Origin: Augochlora pura
Taxonomy: Eukaryota; Arthropoda; Insecta; Hymenoptera; Halictidae
Direction of reading: 5' to 3'
Length of the DNA stretch: 64,000 nt
Assembly: GCF_028453695.1 (NCBI RefSeq)
Contig: NC_135778.1
Location: 9,112,244 to 9,176,243, forward strand
Within the stretch, counting starts at the first letter, position 1. The number at the start of each line of letters is the position of its first letter. Positions 55,301 through 63,992 of the stretch are shown here, piece by piece. A model generated the notes under the pieces. The model was not told the origin of the DNA. It saw nothing but the letters and a program-made list of their open reading frames with translations, and ran no database searches. Made by a program: the position numbers and the translations under genes.

Positions 55301-55745
55301 TAAAAGTGTTCATCCTGTAGCGTTTACATTATTGTTATCATTTCTGTGATAAAAACAGATTTTGACTTATTAATATTTTATTTTTACATGAAGCCTTATA
55401 TTGTTCAACTCAGACTTAGTTTGAATAAATTGATTTTTTAAAATAAATAAGTATTTTCACCTACCCGTCAATTTGACGGGTGCCGTAGAGATAGGTATAT
55501 AAGAAACGCCCGTAAATCTAGTGTTAATTAACTGGCACGGTGAAATCACCGACGACATTTTCATCGACGCTCGTCTCACCGGCATTGGCTTCGTGTTTAC
55601 CTGTCAATGATAGTCATTCGATATTGACAGGTAAACGTGAAGCCAATGTCGGTGAAACGAGTCGATGTAAACATTGTCAATGATTTCACCTTGTCGTTTA
55701 ATTAACATCATCGGTCAAACATCGGTGTTGATTAACCTTTAACAG

Positions 55746-56346
55746 GTGGCGTGCGTTAATTACTGTCTTATCACTCTGTAAATCGAGGCATAAATACTTT
55801 GACCATCATTAAAAGCGTAAGAATATTAATAAAATGTCAGTGAAATGTCTTTTTTCATTTTAGAAATTATTACAATTGAAAATAATAAATAGTAATAAGA
55901 TGTAAAGTAATATTTAGAAAAGTTTTAATTATTGTAACTGTAAAGAAAATGGTACGGAAAAGGGTTGATGTAAAATTATTGGTAACAATTGTGTGATATA
56001 AGATCGATCGGTGCAGCACATGCTAATAAATCGTAGACGATTTCAGCGGAGAAACGTCAGCGGCGTTGTTGAAACAATTGGCGGAACTGAACGTATGCGT
56101 CAGTAGCAGCGAGAGACTGTTAATCAATTTATTCAGCGATGCCTTTGGAATATAGAGGGTTCTAAGAATTTAGCAATAATTAATATCGGAGGCTCACATT
56201 GTTAAGTCTTAGAGTTCAAAGAAACGTAGAGACCAGAAAGAATATTTCAAAAATCGCAATTTCGAACCCAATAACTCGGTTGTATTCCTCCATTAATTAT
56301 TAATTTATACGATCATCCATGAGTAATCGAGATTGCACTTTCGTCA
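55746..56346. other. AT-rich gene-free stretch
   Basis: AT-rich. Nothing recognised. Confidence 0.45.
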
Positions 56347-56502
56347 TTATACCTTTGCGGACGGCGGCGCTCGACGGGCGAGCGTCGCTGTGGACGACGG
56401 TTATTGGAGCACGCAGTATTTTGGGCGGATATATCCGCCAGCCGTCCGTAACGGTAAACACGCTTGGGCGGATATATCCGCCAGCCGTCCGCTAAGGGTT
56501 AA
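56347..56502. mobile_element. TTAA-type MITE with duplicated GGCGGATATATCCGCC
   Basis: The right end AGCCGTCCGCTAAGGGTTAA (TTAA at 56499-56502) is inverted relative to the left end ACCTTTGCGGACGGCGGC. Near the right side a 27-bp segment, GGGCGGATATATCCGCC plus AGCCGTCCG, occurs twice (about 56431 and 56467). GGCGGATATATCCGCC is a perfect 16-bp palindrome. Only the second copy abuts the terminus. Confidence 0.6.
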
Positions 56503-56577
56503 ATCAGTCGAAACTCAATTTCTCGCGGCCGAGTCGACGAGCCGACGAAGCCCAGTTCCACTCGTTAGCTCGGTCAT

Positions 56578-56712
56578 CACGCGTCAGTCAAGTTCGCCTC
56601 TCATTGGACAGTCGTTTTTCCTTAATAACTCGTTAACGAAGCCTCGTCGAAAATTATTGTAAAGGAAAAAGTTGCTCAAAATGACCTCAGGAATCCCTCA
56701 TTCCCAAATTCT
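56578..56712. repeat. right-arm copy of the foldback element
   Basis: CTCATTGGACAGT, TTTTTCCTTAATAACTCGTT, AATTATTGTAAAGGAAAAAG and CAAAATGACCTCAGGAATC match the right arm of 51085-51205. The left arm is absent or strongly diverged. Confidence 0.65.
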
Positions 56713-57732
56713 TAGTCATATGTCTGACATTGTACATATATATTACATACCTAATACATTATATTTGATATTGTATGATCAACCGCCGTAACAATATTAT
56801 TATATTATACATATTTCAAGACATATTCCACTATCTTGACATATTCGAAGCTATAAATTGAAACCTGATAACTCAAATAGCATTCTCATTCGAAAAAATT
56901 ATATTAACCTAAACAGTCTCTAAGTTATATTCTAAAACGTTTCAGCATCACTGTTCTAGGACCGTGTTATCATAGTGACAGCCCTATTGGCAGCACTGCC
57001 GGCGATGTCTCCGTTCCAAACCGATCCCATCCAGCAGTTTGTAAACAAGGTCCGCCCGATGGCGGCCGTTTCCAAGTTAGTACGTCATTTCCACGGGTGA
57101 CCGCCATGACGCGCGCGCGCGCGCGCGCGAGAAATCGGAGAAGGCGCGTCAACCCTCTTTGGCCAGGAATAAACGCTGTCTACGGTAAATGAAATAAGGA
57201 ACAGTAATACGCGAATAAAGAGGAGGAAATATTACGGTTTACCGACGATTACGATGCAAACGGAAACGGACCGCGGGGACCGCGAACGCCGCCATCGCAA
57301 TTTATCCTCATCCCGCGGGGTTCCAGGCGTCAGCCTCCGATCTCTTTGTCCCATCGGGAACGATCGCAACGCGCGAGTACCGTCGCGGTGACGGCTCGCA
57401 AATACGCGTCGTCGCGGTAACGACGCCGTCCACGACACCTTCGATAACCGTCGATAAACGTCAATTACAATGGAACGTCCGCGTTTTACGCCGCCGGCGG
57501 ATCCGCGGCAACGACGCGGACGCGTCAGAAATCCTGTATTCCATTACGGCGGAACCGCGTTTATCGCGGACGAATCTCTATTGTCGGAACCGTAGGACGC
57601 GTTTTCTCGTGGCTGACTGCTGTCGGCCGAAGGTCTGTCGTATTAGTCGAAGTTGGGAACACGGTGGAGTGGATGGATATTGGGGAGCATGATTATCTGG
57701 CAAGAACTTTATTTTTTGGAGGATTTTGTATT
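56713..57732. other. AT-rich stretch, then GC-rich island with CG tract
   Basis: AT-rich to about 56950, then CpG-rich with an alternating CG tract at 57111-57129. Minus-strand frames of 60-68 codons have no recognised product. Confidence 0.45.
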
Positions 57733-57892
57733 TAATCCCTTGTCATACTTTGACGTCACGCGACGAAAATTTCTAGTAAAAATTTATTTAATGTGAATAA
57801 AAGTACACTTTGTTGCATAGAATGGAAATACTATAAACTAGGAGAATTATTTTAGTTTTGCTATTAAAATGACTTTGAGTGTAAAGGGTTAA
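57733..57892 (+). mobile_element. TTAA-type MITE, 160 bp
   Basis: TTAA at both ends. The left end TCCCTTGTCATACTTTGACG resembles that at 52148, and the right end GACTTTGAGTGTAAAGGG resembles that of 50680-50933. The interior shares ACACTTTGTTGCATAGA with the latter. It may be a shorter recombinant of the two families. Confidence 0.65.
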
Positions 57893-58022
57893 TATAACGT
57901 TTTATATCGTACGAATAGGATGGAAACATTGCAGAACTCTGATAGTTTATTGTGAGCTATAAACAATGATGCTTTCAGAAGTTATATACTCAAACTGAGT
58001 ATATTATATACTCAACCTGCAA

Positions 58023-58051
58023 TTGAGAAATGAGAGGTTCCTGAGGTAATT
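58023..58051 (+). repeat. terminus of the foldback element
   Basis: GAGAAATGAGAGGTTCCTGA followed by GGTAATTTT matches the start of the foldback at 50969. In both places it lies downstream of a MITE right end, with related sequence between, pointing to a shared composite unit. Confidence 0.5.
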
Positions 58052-58639
58052 TTATAAAATTATAAAAATAAATTATATAAATAATAAATTAGCGCATTAC
58101 ACCAACCACGCGACAAGAAGATGCAGCATCCATACACACCGAAACAGTAACGTTGCAATCTCCAACGAAAGTTAGGAGCAGCCCAACACCGTGGTGCAGG
58201 ACGCGATCGCCTCGTAGGAATAAATAATACCCACGTGCCCGGCGTACATAAAGATCGAGGGTAAAAAGAGCGCGGAAAGGGGGTTGTCGACGGCCCACGG
58301 GCGTTCCGTCGCGGATCTGCGGGCCGAAAAACCCGCCGCCGCGCGCCGCCGTCCTTATCGCGCCGAATAAAATCGGCCGCCTCGCGGCCGGTGTTGCGCT
58401 GCACTTGGCGGCAGTTTATAGTTGGCAATGACATCATCGGCAATCTCCCGGCGTACACCTAGCGCGCGCGTAATCGCCGGACGAAGGCGTATCAGCTGTG
58501 TGTCGTATCTTATTTCCGTCTTGTTCCTCGCGCGACCACGCTCCGCGCGCAGAGAAAAGTAAACGCCGGGGCGAGGCGGGGAGGAGAGGACGGAGCTGGC
58601 GAGAATGGAGGAGAATGGAGCGCGCGAGAGAGAGAGAGA
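58052..58639. other. GC-rich island
   Basis: CpG-rich from about 58120. Minus-strand frames of 69 and 132 codons have no recognised domain. Confidence 0.45.
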
Positions 58640-59055
58640 GTAGAAGAAAAATTCTCTAGAAATCTAGAGAAAGGGATGTAGAAGCAGAGAAGTATAGCGA
58701 AATATAGAGAAAGAGTTATAGAGGCAGAGAAACATAGAGAAAGAGATATAGAGTCAGAGAAATATAGAGAAAGAGGTATAGAGGCAGAGAAATATAGAGA
58801 AAGAGATATAGAGACAGAGGAACCTAGAGAAAGAGATATAGAGTCAGAGAAATATAGAGAAAGAGGTATAGAGACAGAGGAACCTAGAGAAAGAGATATA
58901 GAGTCAGAGAAACCTAGAGAAAGAAATATAGAAGCAGAGATATAGAGAAATATAGAGAAAGAGATATAAAGACAGAGAAATATAGAGGCAGAGAAATATA
59001 GAAAAATAGTGCGATAAAGCGAAACATAGAGAAACATAGCGATAAAGGCAGAGAA
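58640..59055. repeat. GA-rich minisatellite, unit about 36 bp
   Basis: AGAGAAAGAGATATAGAG followed by (T/G)CAGAGAAATAT or ACAGAGGAACCT repeats about eleven times. The minus-strand 232-codon Ser/Leu/Tyr frame is a by-product. Confidence 0.85.
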
Positions 59056-59711
59056 ACCTCTATAGCCTCGCTCTTTCCCTAAAGAGCGAAAGAACGAAAC
59101 ATAGAGAGAGAGACAGAGAGCCGCGTGTAGGTCGCGTGTCCGCGAGCCCGCGCTCCGAGCGAGCTCACGGTGCTCGGCCACGATCCGGCCACGATCCGGC
59201 CTAGCCAACCGTGAGATGACGGACTGCCTCGCAGCGACTCGCTAATAGCTCGCTACCGGCGCGAGAGTATCCTTGCCGCCTTTTCGCCTTTTCGCCTCCG
59301 GAACGGTGTAACCTCGCCGATCTTTCGCCGATTTCAAGGTGGAGCGACCGCGGTTCGGTATTTAGAGCTGGACGAGAGCCGGTGGGAGGCTGTGTGGGTA
59401 TACACACTGTAGGAAGGAACTGCGGAACCTTGATTTTATTCAGGTACTGGTTGCTGGCTGCTGCGATTAGGGGACGCTCGGTGACAGGGCGGTGTTACAG
59501 GGATCTTACTGGGGGAAGCTTTAGATCTATTTTCGGAGCGTGAGCTAGCTTTGTCATTTTTTGGGATGATTGAATGGTTTGGAATGGTTGGTTAGGAGAG
59601 TTTGGAATAGTTTAGAGGCTAGATTTTAGAACAGTTGGTTAGGCGACTTTGGAACAGTTGTTTAAAGACTGGATTTTAGGCTCGTTGTTCGGTTCTGTGA
59701 TAAGTAGTACG
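59056..59711. other. GC-rich then mixed stretch
   Basis: CpG-rich to about 59560, followed by imperfect repeats of TTGGAA(C/T)AGTT(G/T) at 59570-59690. No gene. Confidence 0.45.
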
Positions 59712-59782
59712 GTGGAAACTATGAAACGGGCACTGCAGCCGAACGCAGACTAAACAAAAACGCCCGTTTCATAGTTTCGAAC
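59712..59782. repeat. hairpin with perfect 17-bp stem
   Basis: GAAACTATGAAACGGGC at about 59715 is followed, about 30 nt later, by its exact reverse complement GCCCGTTTCATAGTTTC. It may be a small foldback, a MITE core or an RNA hairpin. No known microRNA sequence is recognised. Confidence 0.7.
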
Positions 59783-61047
59783 CTAATAAAGCGAAGTATA
59801 GCTGAATTCGATGAAATCCGCGATGGAGAACAGTACAGTAGTTTCTTGAATAATTGTATCTACTTTTTCTAAGGTTATATCAAGATTATTAGATGATGAA
59901 AATTTAAAGTTTGCACTTCGCAAGTGCGACATCGTTTTTCATCTGCATCGATTGCAAAGTAAAATGAAATAGAATCGGGTTCTATTTTTGATGAATTGAT
60001 ATATTAATTTAAAGTTAAAGTGATTAAAGAAAATATTGTGCATGGCTTCACTGTCTAACAATTAATGTAAACTATTTTTAATTTACAGAAAAAACACGCG
60101 AATCGCGACGTTCTTCCTTACAGCGACAGACACAGTTCGCCTATCGCATAACACGTTGCGTAGCAGCTTTCGTCAAGTATCTCTACAGTGAAAGCAGCGC
60201 ATTTTCTCTCGAGATCATCGCGATCGGAGCAAAATGACGAGCAGAGTAGCCCTCGGGACCGTGACGCCCCGGTTCATCATGGATTCGCGTTTGCGCCCCG
60301 TTCGCGTCCGGTTTCCAGGAAACGGGGACGTCCATTCCCCGCGCATTCCTAAGCTTTCTTCTATCCTCGGGGGACGCCCGAATAGAGGAGAACCGATTTC
60401 CTTTCTTTCTGGGGTGCCGGGTCGGCACCCCCCCCCCCCCCCCCCCCCGCCCCGAGTCTTTCGAGCATCTTAGACGACGCGGACGCCGGTTCGTGGAAAC
60501 CGGCCCGCAGAAAGAACCGTCACGTTCGATTTTAACGACGAAACCGTCGGATACGCTGGAATTATTAATTAGCCAGTTCTTACGCCTGCCGCGGGAACGG
60601 CCGCAGGGCTGCCCGCGTCTCCTTCTCCTCGGGGATATAACATTAGCAATTTCATTCCTCGCGGTTCCAGGATTCGCATCGATATCGATTATTTAACGAA
60701 CTTCTTTCGCGCGAGACACAGTCCGGAACGGCTTTCATATCGGATCCGCTGGCCCCCTCGGATCCAGGTTTTGCGCCGATTCTATTTCGTTGCCTCCCTT
60801 GGCCGTATTAATTAGCCTTTCGGCTCCGAACGCCGGCTCCTCCGCCGCTCTTCTTTGCCGATTTCTGGAACCGATCGGCTCGCGACGGACGACGTCGCTA
60901 CGGCGGACTCGATTTTATCGGCGTAGATGCCAATTCTATTGCGCCTTTGTACGCGGAATTTTACTGCATTTATGTTTTATTAGATTTCATATTAGTTATG
61001 ACAAGGTTATGAGAAAGTTATGGTAGGACTATAACAAAGTTATGTCA
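59783..61047. other. AT-rich stretch, then GC-rich island with C tract
   Basis: AT-rich to about 60090. CpG-rich from 60180 to 60930, with an uninterrupted run of 21 C at 60428-60448. Small frames on both strands, none recognised. Confidence 0.45.
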
Positions 61048-61473
61048 AGACTATACAGGGCGGGGCAAATAAAGTTGTTGTTACAAAGCAATATCTCCAT
61101 TATCGTTAATGATACGCGGAAATGCTTAAGGAACAAATTGTATGGTTCGAGGGGGCACATGTTGTGGTGGAAATGGTTTTCTTTAAAGGTCATATTTTTT
61201 GAGATTTCACGGTCATCGATGTTTTTTCAGATGGAACTATGTATTTGTTTTCCGATGACGTTATTGCCGATTTTAAGACGAATTCAGCGACCTATAACTC
61301 AAGGTCATTCTAGTCGCGCAAAGTATGAAAATAGTTGAAAAAGCGAAAAATATCGCAATAATCACTTTCATAGGATCCACTAACCTTGGTTTGATTCTAC
61401 CTACAGAACATGCTCGAAATGATGTTCGTTCGTGTTTTGTTGAGCTGTTCACCTCACGCAACAAGATAAACAT
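61048..61473 (-). mobile_element. probable Tc1/mariner-type element, 3' end remnant
   Basis: The plus strand reads TA followed by CAGGGCGGGGCAAATAAAG, a plausible terminal repeat after a TA target. On the minus strand, about 340 bp inward, a frame ends NTNEHHFEHVL followed by a stop, resembling the (G/x)-H-F-E-H-(L/V)-L ending of some Tc1/mariner-superfamily transposases. The remainder is AT-rich 3' sequence. No catalytic part and no opposite terminus were found. Confidence 0.4.
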
Positions 61474-61532
61474 TAGTTAGTTACGCATTACCTTCTAATG
61501 TGAATACGTCGGATCGCAAAAATGAACGATTC

Positions 61533-61975
61533 CACATTCCTACATTCCTACATTCCCACATTCCCACATTCCTACATTCCTACATTCCTACATTCCTACA
61601 TTTCTACATTCCTACATTTCTACATTTCTACATCCCTACATCCCTACATTCCTACATCCCTACATACCTACATTCCTACATCCCTACATACCTACATACC
61701 TACATTCCTACATTCCTACATCCCTACATTCCTACATCCCTACATTCCTACATTCCTACATCCCTACATTCCTACATTCCTACATTCCCATTTTCCTGCA
61801 TTTCTACATCACTACATTCCTACATCCCTACATTCCCACATTCCCATTTGCCTGCATTCCTACATTCCCACATTCTACATTCCTACATCAATAAACATTC
61901 CTACATTCCCATTTTCCTGCATTCATACATTCCTCCATTCCTCGATTCCACATTCTAAATTCCACATTCCTAAAT
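61533..61975. repeat. 8-bp ACATTCCT array
   Basis: ACATTCCT and its variants ACATCCCT, ACATTTCT and ACATACCT are repeated for about 440 bp, with the phase mostly kept. About 30 units contain CATTCC. Plus-strand frames read endless (H/S)YIPT(F/S)L repeats and are not genes. Confidence 0.9.
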
Positions 61976-62639
61976 TCTATGAATGAATAATACCACGTAT
62001 TATCATTAAATTATTGCAACTTTATAGCACCACAGTATCAAGCGATTTCATTAATTGTTATCATTAATACAATTCCTAATTCTTCAACATCGTCACCCGA
62101 CATTGTCATTACTATGTCATTACTACCTTCGCTCTCTCCATTAGTCGCTTAAAATTTAGACAACGAATGAGTCACGGTTTAGCTATAGTTCACCGGTTCC
62201 AGCAGCGGCACCGTGTCGCACCTAGATCGGTATAAACGGTATCGCCAGCCGGTTTTCCGTTGCATCACGATCGAAACTTTCAAAGTCGTCCCGCGTGCAA
62301 CGCGCTCCGATTTGCCCCGGCGCGGCGGCGCCGAACTCAATTCCAATTAAACCTAAAATCACGGCAGGCGGACACACAGTGGCAAGTGTATCGCCAAGTG
62401 TCCTAACCGGCTCATTGTCAGTTATAGGGGAGCCGAGAGCCAGCGTCGCTAAGTGGGCAGCAGCGAGCGTCGGCGACTCTCGGGGAGCGGCGGCGCGCGG
62501 TGACTTCAACGCGTGGTGAGGAGACCGTCGCGCGAGGCGTTTACGCGAGCCTGTTGCGGATTATGTCGAAGATCGTGGAAACGGGTTTCGGGATGATCGC
62601 GGCGCCGAAACGAGACGGAAATGGGATGTGGAGAGGCGG
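61976..62639. other. AT-rich, then GC-rich stretch
   Basis: AT-rich to 62150 and CpG-rich from 62200 to 62600. A 95-codon minus-strand frame (62222-62509) is Ala/Pro-rich and unrecognised. Confidence 0.45.
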
Positions 62640-62900
62640 GAAATAGAGGAAAGGTTGGCGGAAAAATAGAAGGAGAGCAGATGGAAAAATAGAAGAAAGA
62701 CAGATAGAAAAATCGAAGAAAAATAGACGGAAAAATCGAGGATAAGCAGACGAAAAATTTGAAAAATAGCAGACGTAAAAATCGAGGAAAAGCAAACGGA
62801 AAGATAGAAGAAAGATAGACGGAAAAATCGAAGAAAGACAGACGGAAAAATAGAAAAGAAAACGGAAGAAGCGAAGAAAGGTGAAACAGAAGAAAAAGAG
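62640..62900. repeat. GACGGAAAAATCGAAGAAA-type minisatellite
   Basis: Units of about 29-31 bp, (C/T)AGACGGAAAAATCGAGGA and variants, repeat about eight times. Long minus-strand Phe/Leu/Ser frames are by-products. Confidence 0.75.
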
Positions 62901-63430
62901 AATGAGTGGAAAATCTATTCGTCCAAAGAAGGGGTGGAGGGGAGGGACGGGAGGCTGTCGGGCAGCACACAGCTGGGCCACGCGTGGGCCCACACACGCA
63001 CGAGCGTATAAGCTATCACGCCTCCTCGCGTGACGTCACACCTGGCTATATCCAAGGCAGGCAGGCAGGCAGGCAGGCAGAGGGCCCGAAAAAAAGGCCC
63101 CGATGAGCCGGGGAAAAAAGGAGTGACCCGAACCGGTCCACGCCGGGTCAACAGCACACACACGCCACCCCCGTACGGCCCCGTCGTCCAACGGCCTGCG
63201 ACCACCATCTAACGGGTGTTTCCACACAAAAATCTGGGACACTCGACTACCGTACGGCAACGAGGCCCAAACTACCGCGGGCTCCTTTCCCCGTGGACCA
63301 AAGACGTCGCTCTATGGTGAACTGATTTTTCATGTTACGCTTTGGCGAGGCGGAATTGTAAGTCTCTCGCGTGTACCTGAACGTTTGTCTATCGCTTATA
63401 AAGAGATTCGTCTATCTTTATTATGTAGAT
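62901..63430. other. GC-rich island with GGCA repeat
   Basis: CpG-rich, with (GGCA)n at 63055-63080. Frames of 60-97 codons are unrecognised. Confidence 0.45.
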
Positions 63431-63665
63431 TCACTGGATTTATTTGTTAATTTGTTCTAGATTTATTTTTCAATACAGTTTAGGTTTAGGATTTATTGTG
63501 TTTTAATCTATTCTGAATTTATTCTGTAATCCATACTATATTTATTCTTTAATTTATTTTGAATTTATTCTGTAATCCATTCTATATTTATTTTAGATCT
63601 ATTCTAGACTTATTTTTCAATTTATTCCACATTTATTCTTCAATCTATTGCCTATTTATTCGTTG
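63431..63665. repeat. TTTATTCTGTAATCCAT-type minisatellite
   Basis: Units such as GAATTTATTCTGTAATCCAT and ATATTTATTCTTTAATTTAT repeat with variation over about 230 bp. Confidence 0.65.
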
Positions 63666-63741
63666 ATATTCGTCTCACTAGGTTGCAACTCGTTTCTTTT
63701 TCCTGCGAGCAGAATTGCTGCGACACCATATATTTTACATT

Positions 63742-63992
63742 TCAACCCCTTGCACTATAGTAACGAGTCAGACTCGTGATACAGATTTCATGGAAACTCT
63801 ACTAAATATGAACATTATTAATTTCTTCTACATCGAAATAAAGATAAATTCTTCTCTTATCAAAGTCTAGAAACAAAAGTATATAAAGACAATAAAAGAA
63901 AGAAAAATCGTCTGGTCCTATTAGTAAAAATATTAAGGGGAAATAAGTGCTGATCGACGCAGCGCGAAAGGAATCGTAGCACAAGGGGTTAA
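63742..63992. mobile_element. complete TTAA-type MITE, CCCCTTGC family, 251 bp
   Basis: The left end is TCAACCCCTTGCACTATAGT and the right end TCGTAGCACAAGGGGTTAA; the left target base has mutated. The subterminal palindrome ACGAGTCAGACTCGT lies at about 63763. This copy is uninterrupted and serves as the reference for the broken copies at 7003, 7706 and 8887. Confidence 0.75.

Larger units (their letters stand above)
54250..55527 (+). mobile_element. piggyBac-like transposon, internally decayed, 1278 bp with target sites
   Basis: TTAA at both ends (54250-54253, 55524-55527) flanks inverted termini CACTAGGTTTACGGG and CACTAGATTTACGGG. A subterminal repeat TATACCTATTTCTACGG plus CCCGTCAAATTGACGGG at 54431-54466 matches the reverse complement of 55464-55499 at 33 of 36 positions. 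A third palindrome, CCGTCAATTTGACGG, lies at 54271-54285. Unequal spacing between terminal and internal repeats on the two sides is a known feature of piggyBac. The interior keeps only the end of a transposase gene. It is much shorter than an autonomous element and probably a non-autonomous derivative. Confidence 0.85.
54222..55745. repeat. foldback repeat interrupted by a piggyBac-like element
   Basis: The arm 55528-55607 (CACGGTGAAATCACCGACGA, then CACCGGCATTGGCTTCGTGT) pairs with 55623-55705 in reverse complement (AAGGTGAAATCATTGACAA, then CACCGACATTGGCTTCACGT). The pairing continues past the inserted element: TCAATCGACATTCATTTCGC left of 54250 matches TTAATCAACACCGATGTTTG at the far right in reverse complement. 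The intact arm holds TTAATTAA at 55698-55705, which is the target site of the insertion. Confidence 0.7.

Noticed and set aside
61500..61986. Two overlapping frames of about 153 codons with a YIPTFLHS repeat
   Set aside because: Both are translations of an 8-bp tandem repeat, which is open in more than one frame.
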